64,000 bases of DNA from Actinoplanes aureus (GCF_015704865.1 NZ_JADQTO010000003.1:310001-374000), one strand, 5' to 3'; positions 26,054-35,464 are shown, numbered from the stretch's first letter. The notes: generated by a model from the letters alone, not told the origin. Translations and numbers: made by a program.

Positions 26054-27238
26054 GTGGACAGTGACCAGGTAGGCGCCAGGCTGCGGCGCTGGCGCCTGCG
26101 CCGGGGGCTCACCCAGCGCGTGCTGGCCGAACTGGCCGGCTTCAGCCAGGGGTACGTCGCGCAGATCGAGAACGGGCGGGCACCGCTGGACCGGCGCGCC
26201 GCCCGCGAGGCGCTGGCGCGGGCCCTGCAGATCTCGGTGGGTGAGCTGACCGGCCGGCCCGACGAGGAGCCGCCCGGTCTCCCGGTGAGCGCCGGGGCGA
26301 TCGCTGGTCTCCGGTCGGGCGTCATCGCGCTGGCCGTACCGATGGTCACGACCGGCGACGACCCGCCGTGCGGCGAGGTGGACACGGCGGTGCTCGACCG
26401 GTACTTCGACGCGTGCCGGTACGACCTGCTCGTACCCGCGCTGGCCGGGGCGCTGACCGCCCTCGGGGCGCGGTCCCGGATCGTCACCGGCCGGGCGAAG
26501 CGGCTGCACCAGCGCCGGACGGTGGAGGTCTGCTCGACCACCGTGTCCACCTGCGTCCAGCTCGGACATCCGGACATGACCCTGGCCGTGGCCGGAGTGG
26601 CGATGCGGACGGCGGAGGACCTCGCCGAACCGGCCTTCCTCGGGCTGGCGAACTACGCCCGCATCCGGGCGGTGTCCAGCACGCCCGGCGTGGTACGGGT
26701 CGCGAGTGAGGGGATCGAGCGCCTGTCCCCGTACGTCGGCACGGACCCGGCGGCCGCCAGCACGTACGGCATGCACCACCTGATCAGCGCCGAGCTGGCG
26801 GCCCGGGAGGGCCGTGCCGCGGTGGCGTCGGCCCACCTCGACGAGGCGGCGGCGGTCGCCGCGCACACCGGTGAACGCCCGGACGACTGGTTCAGCTTCG
26901 GGCCGACCAACGTGGAGATCTGGCGGATCGCCGTTCTGGTGGCGCTCGGGGACGGGCCGGCCGCCCGTACCGCGCCGCCGGGATTCCGCCCGGACACCCT
27001 GCCGTCGGCTCACCGCCGGGCCACCTACTTCATCGACCTCTCGCGTGCCCTGTTGCAGGGCCGGGGCATGGACGAGGCGGCGGCCACCGCCCTGTACCGC
27101 GCCGAGACGATCGCACCGCAGCAGGTGGCCGCGTCCGACGGCGCCCGGGACGCCCTGCGGGTCCTGCTGTCCCGGCCCCGTTACGGCCGCGACGGCCGGT
27201 TGCGCGGACTGGCCCGGCGGGCCGGGATCCGTGATTAA
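26054..27238 (+). CDS. XRE-family regulator with TPR-like C-terminus
   Basis: 394 residues from GTG 26054. An N-terminal HTH_3 domain (about 8-62: RRGLTQRVLAELAGFSQGYV, QIENG) is followed by a long alpha-helical region with TPR-like pairs. This is the architecture of actinobacterial XRE/BldD-neighbour regulators that often pair with small RsbW-like or DUF397 genes. Such an RsbW-like gene follows 43 bases later. No signal-binding motif is recognised. Confidence 0.85.
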   Translation: MDSDQVGARLRRWRLRRGLTQRVLAELAGFSQGYVAQIENGRAPLDRRAAREALARALQISVGELTGRPDEEPPGLPVSAGAIAGLRSGVIALAVPMVTTGDDPPCGEVDTAVLDRYFDACRYDLLVPALAGALTALGARSRIVTGRAKRLHQRRTVEVCSTTVSTCVQLGHPDMTLAVAGVAMRTAEDLAEPAFLGLANYARIRAVSSTPGVVRVASEGIERLSPYVGTDPAAASTYGMHHLISAELAAREGRAAVASAHLDEAAAVAAHTGERPDDWFSFGPTNVEIWRIAVLVALGDGPAARTAPPGFRPDTLPSAHRRATYFIDLSRALLQGRGMDEAAATALYRAETIAPQQVAASDGARDALRVLLSRPRYGRDGRLRGLARRAGIRD

Positions 27239-27281
27239 TTCCGGTAATCTTTCGCGCCGCCGGGCGCCTTAGCGTTTGACC

Positions 27282-27770
27282 ATGACCCAGACATCGAGCG
27301 GCGCACCGGGGGAGCCGCCGTACCTGACGGTGGCGCTGGCACCGGAGCCGGACGCCGCGAGCCTGGCCGGCACGCTGGTGGCCGACGCGTGCCTGGCCTG
27401 GCGCCTGCCGCACCTGCTGCACCCGGCCCGGCGGGTGATGTCCGAGCTGGTCCTCAACGCGGTCGAGCACGCCGGCACCGACCTGCTGGTCACGATCACC
27501 CGGCGGTGGAACGGCCTGCACCTCGCGGTCGCCGACGGCGACCCGCGGTTGCCGCGGCTGCGGGTGATGGCCCGGGTACGCCGGGACGCGCCGCTCGACG
27601 AGCGTGGTCGCGGACTGCGGGTGGTGCAGGCCGCGGCGAACGGGTGGGGAGTGCTGCGGACGCCCGCCGGCAAGGTCGTCTGGGCGGTGGTTCAGCGTCC
27701 CGCCGGTTCCGGACTTTTGCCGACGTCGATGAAAGTATGGACAGCTTCATCGAAAGTCATTAACGTCTGA
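27282..27770 (+). CDS. RsbW-like ATP-binding protein (HATPase_c_2)
   Basis: 162 residues from ATG 27282. The GHKL ATPase N-box ELVLNAVEHAG is followed by VADGDPRLP and a GRGLRVVQAAANGWG lid. There is no phosphoacceptor or membrane domain, so it belongs to the anti-sigma/switch kinase group that phosphorylates STAS anti-anti-sigma proteins on serine. It is adjacent to an XRE regulator, and a STAS-HATPase fusion is encoded at 43.3 kb. The partner is unknown. Confidence 0.85.
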   Translation: MTQTSSGAPGEPPYLTVALAPEPDAASLAGTLVADACLAWRLPHLLHPARRVMSELVLNAVEHAGTDLLVTITRRWNGLHLAVADGDPRLPRLRVMARVRRDAPLDERGRGLRVVQAAANGWGVLRTPAGKVVWAVVQRPAGSGLLPTSMKVWTASSKVINV

Positions 27771-27873
27771 GAAACAGTGCGAGACCCTTCCCTCGGTCCC
27801 GCTTATTCCGCCAGGGTCGGTGTGTCGGCGCAGGTCCCCGCACTTGGCAACCGTGCAGAAAAGTGGACCTGCC

Positions 27874-30672
27874 ATGCCCCTGAAACGCGGCTTCGCCGTG
27901 CTCGGATCGCTGATCCTCGCCCCCTCGCTGATGCTGGCCGCACCCCGGCCCGCCCTCGCTCACCCCGTCGACCCAGCCGACTTCCAGCAGGTCACGCTCG
28001 CCAAGGGCGTCGCCGAGGTGGGCGAGCCGATGGCCATCGCGGTACTACCCGACCGATCCGTGCTGCACACCGCCCGTAACGGCACGCTGCGGCGTACCGA
28101 CGCCGGCGGCACCACCACCGTGATCGGCACGCTGCCGGTCTACACCCATGACGAGGAAGGCCTGCAGGGCGTCGGGGTCGACCCGGGCTTCGCCACCAAC
28201 CGGCAGATCTACCTCTACTACGCGCCGCCGCTCTCCACGCCGGCCGGCGACGCGCCCGCCACGGCGACGGACTTCTCCGCGTGGAACGGCGTCAACCGGC
28301 TGTCCCGGTTCAGCCTCAACGCCGACTACACGCTGAACACCGCGAGCGCGGTGACCGTGCTCGACGTGCCGGCCACCCGGGGGATCTGCTGCCACGTCGG
28401 CGGGGACATCGACTTCGACGCGGCCGGCAACCTGTACCTGTCCACCGGCGACGACAGCAACCCGTTCGACTCGGCCGGCTACTCACCGCTGGACGAGCGC
28501 ACCAACCGCAACCCCGCGTACGACGCGCAGCGCACCGCGAGCAACACCAACGACCTGCGCGGCAAGGTGCTGCGGATCAAGGTGAACGCGAACGGCGGCT
28601 ACTCGATCCCGAGCGGCAACCTGTTCCCGCAGGGTACGGCGAACACCCGTCCGGAGATCTACGCGATGGGCTTCCGCAATCCGTTCCGGATGAGCGTCGA
28701 CAAGACCACCGGCGTCGTCTACCTCGGCGACTACGGCCCGGACGCGGGTTCCACCGATGCGAACCGCGGCCCCAGCGGGCAGGTCGAGTTCAACCGGATC
28801 ACCAGCCCGGGCAACTACGGATGGCCGTACTGCACCGGCACGAACACCACCACCGAGACCTACAACGAGTGGAACTTCGCCACCGGCACCACCGGGGCCA
28901 AGTACAACTGCTCGGGCGGGGCGACCAACAACTCGTTCCGCAACACCGGGCAGACCACGCTGCCGCCGGCCCGGCCGGCCTGGATCCGGTACGCCGGTGA
29001 CGCCGGCAGCCCACCCGAGTTCGGCGGCGGCTCCGAGTCGCCGATGGCCGGGCCGGTCTACCGGTACAACGCCTCGCTGAACTCGCCGACGAAGTTCCCG
29101 CAGTCGCTCGACGGGCACTTCTTCGCCGGTGAACTCGGCCGGGGCTGGATCAAGCCGATCCACGTCGGCACCGACGGCTCGGTCGGCGCGATCGCCGACT
29201 TCCCTTGGGGCGGCAAGCAGGTGATGGACATGGCGTTCGGGCCGGACGGCTCGCTCTACGTCCTGGACTACGGCACCGGCTACTTCAACGGTGACGCCAA
29301 CTCCGCGCTCTACCGCTACGACTACGTGGGCGGCGGCAACCGGGCGCCGACCGCGGTCGCTGCGGCCACCCCGACGACCGGGCAGGCGCCGCTGGCCGTC
29401 ACGTTCTCCTCCGCCGGATCGTCCGACCCCGAGGGCGGGGCGCTGACCTACTCGTGGAACTTCGGCGACGGCACCACTTCCACCGCGACCAACCCCACCA
29501 AGACGTACACGGCGAACGGCACCTACAACGTGACGCTCACGGTCACCGACCCGCAGGGCGCGACCGGCACCGCGAGCGTACAGATCGGGGTGGGCAACAC
29601 CGCGCCGTCGATCAGCATCGGCACACCCGGAAACGGGCAGCTCTTCTCGTACGGCGACGCCGTACCGTTCACGTTCACCCCGAGTGACCCCGAGGACGGC
29701 ACGATCAACTGCGCGAGAGCCAAGATGACGTACGTGCTGGGCCACGACAGCCACGGCCACCAGATCACCTCGGTGAACGGGTGCACCGGCGTCATCACCA
29801 TCCCGGTCGACGGCGAGCACGACGACGCGGCGAACATCTTCGCGGTCTTCGACGCCGAGTACACCGACGCGGCCGGGCTGACCACGCACAAGCAGCACAT
29901 CCTGCAACCCCGGCACCGGCAGGCCGAGCACTACAAGACCTCGTCCGGGATCAACACGTTCAGCAAGACCCCGGCCGAGGGCGGCAAGACGGTCGGCGAC
30001 ATCCACAACGGCGACTGGATCGCCTTCGACCCGTACCAGCTGGGCAACGTCACGTCGTTCACCGCGCGGGTCTCGTCCGGCGGGGTCGGCGGGACGCTGC
30101 AGATCCGGGCCGGGTCAGCGACCGGGACCGTGCTCGGCTCGGCCACCGTACCGGTGACCGGCGGCTGGGAGACGTTCACCAATGTCAGCGGCACGGTGAC
30201 CGGCGCACCAGCCGGCACGACCACGCTGTACCTCACCTTCGCCGGCGCCGCCGGCGCCCTGTTCGACCTGGACGCCTTCACCCTCAACGGCTCGGCATCC
30301 GGCCCGATCAAGGGTCTGGCGGGCAAGTGCGTCGACATCGCCGGCGCGGCCACCGCCGACGGCACGAAGATCCAGCTCTACACCTGCAACGGCACCGCCG
30401 CGCAGCACTGGAGCCGGCAGGGTCAGACCTTCCGCGCTCTGGGTAAGTGTCTGGACGTGGCCGGTGGCGCCACCGCCAACGGCACGAAGGCGCAGTTGTG
30501 GACGTGCAACGGCTCGGCCGCGCAGAACTGGGTGCCGCAGGCCGACGGCACGATCCGCAATCCCCAGTCCGCCCGATGCCTGGACGTCAGCCAGAACAGC
30601 TCCGCGGACGGTCAGCAGATCCACATCTGGGACTGCACCGCCGCAGCCAACCAGAAGTGGGTGCTCCCGTGA
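27874..30672 (+). CDS. Secreted sugar dehydrogenase (GSDH) with PKD, CBM6-like and ricin lectin domains
   Basis: 932 residues from ATG 27874. The signal peptide ends at about residue 29 (ALAHP). The glucose/sorbosone dehydrogenase-type beta-propeller runs from about 35 to 480 (EGLQGVGVDPGFATN, GDYGPDAG). A PKD domain follows at about 488-585 (FSSAGSSDPEGGALTYSWNFG), then an Ig-like region, a CBM6-like domain from about 682, and a ricin B lectin from about 811 with repeated GKCLDV and QNW/QHW motifs. The propeller oxidises sugars with a PQQ-type cofactor. The stop overlaps the start of the next gene, giving a coupled secreted pair. Confidence 0.9.
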   Translation: MPLKRGFAVLGSLILAPSLMLAAPRPALAHPVDPADFQQVTLAKGVAEVGEPMAIAVLPDRSVLHTARNGTLRRTDAGGTTTVIGTLPVYTHDEEGLQGVGVDPGFATNRQIYLYYAPPLSTPAGDAPATATDFSAWNGVNRLSRFSLNADYTLNTASAVTVLDVPATRGICCHVGGDIDFDAAGNLYLSTGDDSNPFDSAGYSPLDERTNRNPAYDAQRTASNTNDLRGKVLRIKVNANGGYSIPSGNLFPQGTANTRPEIYAMGFRNPFRMSVDKTTGVVYLGDYGPDAGSTDANRGPSGQVEFNRITSPGNYGWPYCTGTNTTTETYNEWNFATGTTGAKYNCSGGATNNSFRNTGQTTLPPARPAWIRYAGDAGSPPEFGGGSESPMAGPVYRYNASLNSPTKFPQSLDGHFFAGELGRGWIKPIHVGTDGSVGAIADFPWGGKQVMDMAFGPDGSLYVLDYGTGYFNGDANSALYRYDYVGGGNRAPTAVAAATPTTGQAPLAVTFSSAGSSDPEGGALTYSWNFGDGTTSTATNPTKTYTANGTYNVTLTVTDPQGATGTASVQIGVGNTAPSISIGTPGNGQLFSYGDAVPFTFTPSDPEDGTINCARAKMTYVLGHDSHGHQITSVNGCTGVITIPVDGEHDDAANIFAVFDAEYTDAAGLTTHKQHILQPRHRQAEHYKTSSGINTFSKTPAEGGKTVGDIHNGDWIAFDPYQLGNVTSFTARVSSGGVGGTLQIRAGSATGTVLGSATVPVTGGWETFTNVSGTVTGAPAGTTTLYLTFAGAAGALFDLDAFTLNGSASGPIKGLAGKCVDIAGAATADGTKIQLYTCNGTAAQHWSRQGQTFRALGKCLDVAGGATANGTKAQLWTCNGSAAQNWVPQADGTIRNPQSARCLDVSQNSSADGQQIHIWDCTAAANQKWVLP
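30297..30670 (+). repeat. Ricin-lectin DNA cassette, copy 1 (sugar dehydrogenase)
   Basis: About 370 bases that align almost end to end with 31975-32349 in the next gene, including GACGTCAGCCAGAACAGCTC and ATCTGGGACTGC blocks. Both encode three GKC(L/V)D units. The similarity is stronger than in the catalytic parts, which are unrelated. Confidence 0.8.
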
Positions 30673-32351
30673 GACGAATCCTTCTGATCCTCGCGATGGT
30701 GGCGGCTTCCCTCGGCGTCACCGCTCCGGCCACCGCTGACACGCCGTACGACGTCCTGGTGTTCTCCCGGACGGCCGGTTTCCGGCACGACTCCATCGCG
30801 GCCGGCACCCAGGCGATACGGGACCTGGGCACCGCCAACGGTTTCACGGTGACCGCCACCGAGGACCCGGCCGTGTTCACCGCGACCGGCCTGGCACCGT
30901 ACGAGGCCGTGGTCTTCCTGAACACCACCGGTGACGTGCTCAACGCGACCCAGCAGACCGCGTTCGAGAACCACATCCGCTCGGGCAAGGGCTATGTCGG
31001 GGTGCACGCCGCCGCCGACACCGAGTACGACTGGCCGTTCTACGGCGAGCTCGTCGGCGCGTACTTCGCCTCACACCCGGCGATCCAGGCGGCCAACGTC
31101 AAGGTCGAGGACCGCGCGCACGCGGCCACCGCGCACCTGCCGCAGACCTGGAACCGCACCGACGAGTGGTACAACTACCGCACCAACGTCCGCTCGACCG
31201 CGCATGTGCTGGCCACGCTGGACGAGTCGTCGTACTCCGGCGGCGGGATGGGCGCGGACCACCCGCACGTCTGGTGCAAGCCGTTCTCCGGCGGCCGCTC
31301 CTTCTACACCGGCGGCGGGCACACCGCGGCCTCGTACACCGACAGCGCCTTCCGTGCCCACCTGCTCGGCGGCATCCGGTACGCGGCCGGCCAGGCCAAG
31401 GCCGATTGCCGGCCGGAGGTCGGCTACACCCCGCTCTACAACGGCTCGACGGCCGGCTGGTCGCAGGCCGGGCCGGGCGCGTTCACCAACACCGACGCCA
31501 CCCTCACCTCGACCGGCGGGATGGGCCTGTTCTGGTACAGCGCGAAGCAGTTCACCAGCTACTCGCTCAAGCTGGACTGGCGGCTCGCCGGTGACGACAA
31601 CACCGGCGTGTTCCTCGGATTCCCGCCGTCGAGCGACCCGTGGTCGGCGGTGAACAACGGGTACGAGGTACAGATCGACGCCACCGACGCCGCCGACCGC
31701 ACCACCGGCGCGGTCTACACGTTCAAGTCCGCGGACGTGGCGGCCCGCGACGCCGCGCTGAACCCGCCGGGCGCGTGGAACACCTTCGAGCTGCTGGTCG
31801 AGGGGGAGCGGCTGCGGGTGTACCTCAACGGCGTACAGATAAATGATTTCGTGAACGCCGACCCGGTGCGCTCGCTCGCCGGCCACATCGGCCTCCAGAA
31901 CCACGGCACGGGGGACGACGCCTCGTTCCGCAACGTCCGGATCAAGGAGCTGGGCGGCCCGCCGCCGGTGACATCCGGCCCGGTCCGGGGCCTGGCCGGC
32001 AAGTGCCTGGACGTCTCCGGGGCGGCCACCGCCGACGGCACGAAGATCCAGCTGTGGACCTGCAACGGCTCCGGCGCACAGAACTGGACTCGCGAGGGCT
32101 CCACGTTCCGGGCGCTGGGCAAGTGCCTCGACGTCGCCGGCGGCGCCACCGCCAACGGCACCAAGGCGCAGCTGTGGACCTGCAACGGCTCCGGCGCGCA
32201 GAACTGGACGCCGCAGGCCGACGGCTCGATCCGCAACCCGCAGTCCGGCCGCTGCCTGGACGTCAGCCAGAACAGCTCCGCCGACGGCCAGCAGATACAC
32301 ATCTGGGACTGCCACGGCGGTGCCAACCAGAAGTGGGTGCTACCGGCTTAG
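30669..32351 (+). CDS. Secreted ThuA-DUF1080-ricin lectin protein
   Basis: 560 residues from a GTG overlapping the upstream stop (GTGA). The signal peptide ends near residue 23 (APATADTP). The ThuA amidotransferase-like domain covers about 25-245 ([37 protein letters not shown]). The DUF1080 domain (3-keto-disaccharide hydrolase type), about 255-430, contains [18 protein letters not shown] and [12 protein letters not shown] ricin B lectin ends the protein. With the dehydrogenase upstream, a plausible scheme is oxidation of a glycoside followed by cleavage of its keto form; this is inference. Confidence 0.88.
   Translation: MRRILLILAMVAASLGVTAPATADTPYDVLVFSRTAGFRHDSIAAGTQAIRDLGTANGFTVTATEDPAVFTATGLAPYEAVVFLNTTGDVLNATQQTAFENHIRSGKGYVGVHAAADTEYDWPFYGELVGAYFASHPAIQAANVKVEDRAHAATAHLPQTWNRTDEWYNYRTNVRSTAHVLATLDESSYSGGGMGADHPHVWCKPFSGGRSFYTGGGHTAASYTDSAFRAHLLGGIRYAAGQAKADCRPEVGYTPLYNGSTAGWSQAGPGAFTNTDATLTSTGGMGLFWYSAKQFTSYSLKLDWRLAGDDNTGVFLGFPPSSDPWSAVNNGYEVQIDATDAADRTTGAVYTFKSADVAARDAALNPPGAWNTFELLVEGERLRVYLNGVQINDFVNADPVRSLAGHIGLQNHGTGDDASFRNVRIKELGGPPPVTSGPVRGLAGKCLDVSGAATADGTKIQLWTCNGSGAQNWTREGSTFRALGKCLDVAGGATANGTKAQLWTCNGSGAQNWTPQADGSIRNPQSGRCLDVSQNSSADGQQIHIWDCHGGANQKWVLPA
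31975..32349 (+). repeat. Ricin-lectin DNA cassette, copy 2 (ThuA protein)
   Basis: Partner of 30297-30670. Two of the three internal units within this copy also resemble each other closely (CTGTGGACCTGCAACGGCTC occurs at 32054 and again near 32171), which points to recent duplication or conversion. Confidence 0.8.
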
Positions 32352-32362
32352 GGGACTCCGGC

Positions 32363-32398
32363 GATGCAACCCGGCGGCGCGAGCCGCCGGGTTGCATC
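32363..32398 (+). terminator. Strong terminator after the ThuA gene
   Basis: GATGCAACCCGGCGG and CCGCCGGGTTGCATC form a perfect 15-base-pair stem with a CGCGAG loop, 12 bases after the stop. It closes the dehydrogenase-ThuA operon. Confidence 0.88.
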
Positions 32399-32399
32399 C

Positions 32400-32413
32400 G
32401 GTACCTAGGTACC
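32400..32413. promoter_or_regulatory. Palindrome upstream of the MerR remnant
   Basis: GGTACCTAGGTACC is a perfect 14-base palindrome, followed by GGTTTACCGTTGAGC. It sits 46 bases before the MerR-remnant start, where MerR regulators normally have their own operator. It may still drive the remnant and ynfA. Confidence 0.5.
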
Positions 32414-32458
32414 GGTTTACCGTTGAGCGGTCGGAGTCGACTGTTCGAGGAGCCGGTG

Positions 32459-32635
32459 ATGTCGTTCGGCGTTTCCGCGGGTCTGCGCACCGGCGAGGTC
32501 GCGGCCCGGGCCGGCGTCAACATTCAGACCAACCGCACCTGCGCCGACTGCCCGATCCCCGGGCCCGTCCCGCCGGGCCGGCAGCCGTACCCGGCCGGTG
32601 CCGCATCCGGTCGATGTGCTGGCATGACCGCGTGA
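32459..32635 (+). pseudogene. Truncated MerR-family regulator remnant
   Basis: A 58-codon ORF whose start, [16 protein letters not shown], is the first helix-turn-helix of MerR proteins. The expected LRYYERRGLL continuation is missing, and similarity resumes in another frame ([17 protein letters not shown]). The wing, the coiled coil and the sensor domain are absent. Its TGA overlaps the GTG of ynfA, so it may persist only as a leader that couples translation. Upstream GAGGAGCCGGTG gives it a working ribosome site. Confidence 0.7.
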
Positions 32636-32964
32636 CGATCATCCGTTCCATCCTGCTGTTCGCGCTTGCCGCGCTCGCCGAGATCGGCGGCGCGTGGCTG
32701 ATCTGGCAGGGCGTACGCGAGCATCGGGGTGTGCTCTGGATCGGCGCCGGCGTCGCCGCGCTCGGCGCCTACGGCTTCGTCGCGACCTTGCAGGCCGATG
32801 CGAACTTCGGCCGGATCCTCGCCGCCTACGGCGGCGTCTTCGTCGCCGGCTCGCTGGCGTGGGCGATGCTGGTGGACAGGTTCCGGCCGGATCGCTACGA
32901 CCTGATCGGCGCCGTCATCTGCCTGGCCGGGGTCGCCGTCATCATGTACGCGCCGCGCGGCTGA
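32632..32964 (+). CDS. ynfA: YnfA/UPF0060 family small membrane protein
   Basis: 110 residues from GTG 32632. Four transmembrane helices fill the protein, and the family signatures [26 protein letters not shown] and [20 protein letters not shown] are present. Members are small-multidrug-resistance-like proteins of uncertain transport role. The start overlaps the stop of the MerR remnant (GTGA). A MerR regulator upstream of an efflux-like protein would make sense, and here the regulator has decayed. Confidence 0.93.
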   Translation: MTIIRSILLFALAALAEIGGAWLIWQGVREHRGVLWIGAGVAALGAYGFVATLQADANFGRILAAYGGVFVAGSLAWAMLVDRFRPDRYDLIGAVICLAGVAVIMYAPRG

Positions 32965-33062
32965 TCCGCCCCGCTAGCCATACTGGTCGAGCCTCTCCTT
33001 CGACTGTGCGGTATCGATAGCGTGGCCGGCCCGCACGCCTATGCGGACTTGATCTTCGCTTG

Positions 33063-33182
33063 CCGGTCCTGCTCCTTCGGGGTACGCGAGACCGGCGTCT
33101 CACCGAAGCCGACCCGTGCCGCCCTGCCCGCGCGAGCCAGGCTTTCCGTCCCGGCCGCAGCGCGACCGCCGGGAAACACCAG
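33063..33182 (+). repeat. Dispersed repeat R1
   Basis: About 120 bases beginning CCGGTCCTGCTCCTTCGGGG and ending GACCGCCGGGAAACACCAG. It shares nearly its whole length with 35002-35122 (same orientation) and 35845-35965 (inverted), with a diverged copy at 54279-54391. It lies between ynfA and the LysE gene and contains no supported gene. Confidence 0.85.
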
Positions 33183-33202
33183 CGGGACCGGCCGGCAGAG
33201 AT

Positions 33203-33841
33203 TTAGTCCTTGCGGCCGCTGACGGCCACACCGACGCCGAGCCCGACCATCGTGAGACCCGCGACGCCGCCGACCAGGTCCAAGCGCCGCGCCGAGCGAG
33301 CGAACCAGGATCGGACCGCGCCCGCCGCCACGCCCCACACCGAGTCCATCGCCAGGGCGATCACGGCGAACACCGCACCCAGGACCACCATCTGAAGGCC
33401 GGCGTTTCCGGCTGACGGGTCGACGAACTGGGGCAGGATCGCCGCGAAGAACACCACCGTCTTCGGGTTCGTCACGCCGACGACGAAACCCTGCACCAGC
33501 GTGCGCCCGCCACCGATCGGGGCCGCCTGCGCCTCGAAGGCCTCGCGCAGCGCCCGGCGGTGCCGGATCGCTTGAACGCCGAGGTAGATCAGGTATGCGG
33601 CGCCGGCGAATTTGATCACGGTGTAGACCACGGCGGAGGTCTGCACGATGGCGCCGATCCCGACAGCGACGGCCGTGGCCGCGGTGAAGCTGCCGGCCGC
33701 TCCGCCGAGGACAGTCGTGAGTGCGACGCGCCGGCCGTAGGCCAGGGCGCGGCTGATCGCGAACAGCACCGCGGGACCCGGGATGACGATCAGTACGAAC
33801 GACGCGAGCGCGAAAGCGGCAAGCCGATCCGGCGAAGGCAT
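33203..33841 (-). CDS. LysE/RhtB-family amino-acid exporter
   Basis: 212 residues with five to six transmembrane segments. Family motifs are visible: the N-terminal IPGPAVLFAISRALAYGRR, and GVTNPKTVVFFAAILPQFVD in the middle. It is a normal-length exporter of amino acids or their analogues at the cytoplasmic membrane. There is no adjacent LysR-type regulator, and a dispersed repeat ends 20 bases after its stop. Confidence 0.92.
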   Translation of the reverse strand: MPSPDRLAAFALASFVLIVIPGPAVLFAISRALAYGRRVALTTVLGGAAGSFTAATAVAVGIGAIVQTSAVVYTVIKFAGAAYLIYLGVQAIRHRRALREAFEAQAAPIGGGRTLVQGFVVGVTNPKTVVFFAAILPQFVDPSAGNAGLQMVVLGAVFAVIALAMDSVWGVAAGAVRSWFARSARRLDLVGGVAGLTMVGLGVGVAVSGRKD

Positions 33842-33948
33842 GCTGCCAGGCTAGTGCGATGTCGGTGCCCGCCGCCTGTCTATTTCGACCGGCGGCCGGC
33901 GATCTGCACTGCGGCGGGCCCGGGGCTCCGAATACCGGCAGGCGCGAC

Positions 33949-34914
33949 TCAATAGACGACGTGCTCTCGTCCGTTGTAGTAGGCGATCTGAACCTTCACG
34001 GTCGACGTCAATTCGTCGTGCCGTAGTTCGAGGCAGAGTTCGTAGGGGTTGAGCCAACCGTTCCGCCGGCAGCGGAACTGGACGGTGGACGGGTCGTACC
34101 AGGTGGCCGGCCACTGCTTTGTTCGCTGCAGATGCTCGCCGAGCCGCCGGGCCAGCTCACGCACGTTCGCTCCGTCGGTCGCGGCCACCGTGAATCGGCG
34201 GAAGCAGGAACGGGGACCGAAGCCGTGGTTCTCCGGCATGGCGCACCGCGCCTCCTCCTGGACCACGGTCATCGCCGGAGGCAGCGGCAGGACCGGGTCG
34301 CGGGGCGGCACCTGCTGGTCGCCGACAATCGGTATCGCGAAGGCGGCGGCCACACCGGCCGTCCAAACAAGCGCGCCGGCCGCTCCGCGCCTGGTCAGCA
34401 GTTCTCGTGGCCGCCGCCACGACTCGACCACGGCCGCGGACGCGACGATGACGGCTGTTGCGACCAGGTACCAGCGCAGTCCGTCATCGACGGTGGGCGG
34501 GGTGCCGTAACTGCCGAACTCGGCAGTCCACAACGACCACCCGGTGACACACGCGCCGAGCACGACGGCGACGCGCCACGCATACGGCCTGGACCGGCCC
34601 AGCAGGGCCCACGCGGCCGGGAACACCAGGACCACCGAGACGATCACGGCGGCCTCGGCCGGCTCCAGCATCTCGTTCGCGACGGGATCACCGGGCTGGA
34701 CGATCGGCCACACCGGCGCCGTGGCGGCAAGCGCACCCACCACGAACAGCAGCCGCGCCCGCCGACGCCACGGCCCCGGCGGCCGGGTCACGGTAGCTCG
34801 ACGACGACCGGCCCACCGGATGACCCGCCCACCCAGATCCGGGTAGCGCCGCCCCGCGAGATACCCCAGCATCGCCACGGCGACAAACATCAGCACGTTC
34901 AGTAGAAGGTCCAC
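33949..34914 (-). CDS. Hypothetical membrane protein with extracytoplasmic C-terminal domain
   Basis: 321 residues I do not recognise. About five hydrophobic segments lie in residues 1-205. A C-terminal domain of about 110 residues has four cysteines (ARCAMP, RSCFRRF, QFRCRRNG, YELCLEL), which could form two disulfides if it is outside the cell. Codon use is that of the neighbours. The gene is monocistronic: a LysE gene lies downstream and a 1.1-kb repeat-rich non-coding stretch upstream. Confidence 0.75.
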   Translation of the reverse strand: MDLLLNVLMFVAVAMLGYLAGRRYPDLGGRVIRWAGRRRATVTRPPGPWRRRARLLFVVGALAATAPVWPIVQPGDPVANEMLEPAEAAVIVSVVLVFPAAWALLGRSRPYAWRVAVVLGACVTGWSLWTAEFGSYGTPPTVDDGLRWYLVATAVIVASAAVVESWRRPRELLTRRGAAGALVWTAGVAAAFAIPIVGDQQVPPRDPVLPLPPAMTVVQEEARCAMPENHGFGPRSCFRRFTVAATDGANVRELARRLGEHLQRTKQWPATWYDPSTVQFRCRRNGWLNPYELCLELRHDELTSTVKVQIAYYNGREHVVY

Positions 34915-35001
34915 ATCCCTTCGACGCCGGCCACCGCGGGAACGTTGCCGCTCCGCCAGTCACCCGTCGTCATAACCCCTATCTGGGTCAAGGTCTGCCT
35001 G

Positions 35002-35122
35002 CCGGTTCCGCTTCTTCGGGGTACGCGTAACCCCCGTCCCGCCGAAGCCGACCCCGTCCCGCTCTCCCAGCGCGAGCCCAGCCTTCCCTCACCGCCGCAA
35101 CGCGCCCGCCGGGAAACACCAT
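35002..35122 (+). repeat. Dispersed repeat R2
   Basis: Begins CCGGTTCCGCTTCTTCGGGG and ends CGCCGGGAAACACCAT. Same orientation as R1 and inverted relative to R3. It marks the left side of the repeat island. Confidence 0.85.
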
Positions 35123-35157
35123 CACCTGCGGGTCACGGCGGCGAACGCGCCCCGCCC

Positions 35158-35325
35158 GCCTGCGCCCCTCCACCTGCGGCCCGCGGCCTCCGCCCCTCCA
35201 CCTGCGGTCCGCCGCCTACGCCCCCGCCTGAGCCCTCTTCACCTGCGGCGCGCCGCCTACGTCCCCGCCTGAGCCCTCGCCTGAGCCCCCTCCACCTGCG
35301 GCCCCACCTGCGGTCCACCGCCTGG
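35158..35325. repeat. GC-rich tandem repeat built on CCACCTGCGG
   Basis: CACCTGCGG recurs at least six times with linked blocks (GCCGCCTACGCCCCCGCCTG, GAGCCCTC). Unit length varies from about 20 to 45 bases. No protein motif is conserved in any frame. It looks like slippage-generated non-coding DNA. Confidence 0.7.
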
Positions 35326-35415
35326 GGTAGGTGCTGCGGTAGTCGTTCGGGTTGGCGGATGGCTGACGTGACGTTGGGTAGCCGGAGTTGGCCAGGGTTG
35401 CGGCTGGTCTCGCGG

Positions 35416-35464
35416 ATCGTGGTGGATCGGGTGGGTGGGAGCGCACCGGATCCACCATGATCCC
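35416..35464. repeat. Imperfect 20-base-pair hairpin
   Basis: GGATCGTGGTGGATCGGGTG pairs with CACCGGATCCACCATGATCC at 18 of 20 positions around a 9-base loop. No T-run follows and no gene ends nearby, so a terminator role is doubtful. It lies 35 bases before palindromic element B. Confidence 0.6.

Noticed and set aside
24116..27013. 965-codon minus-strand frame across the FG-GAP and XRE genes
   Set aside because: Mirror image of the repeated FG-GAP blades; it spans several unrelated plus-strand genes with clear signal peptide and HTH motifs.
33022..33222. 66-codon ORF overlapping repeat R1 as a small gene
   Set aside because: The same peptide-like pattern recurs only because the DNA repeat recurs; frames break in other copies and no ribosome site is present.
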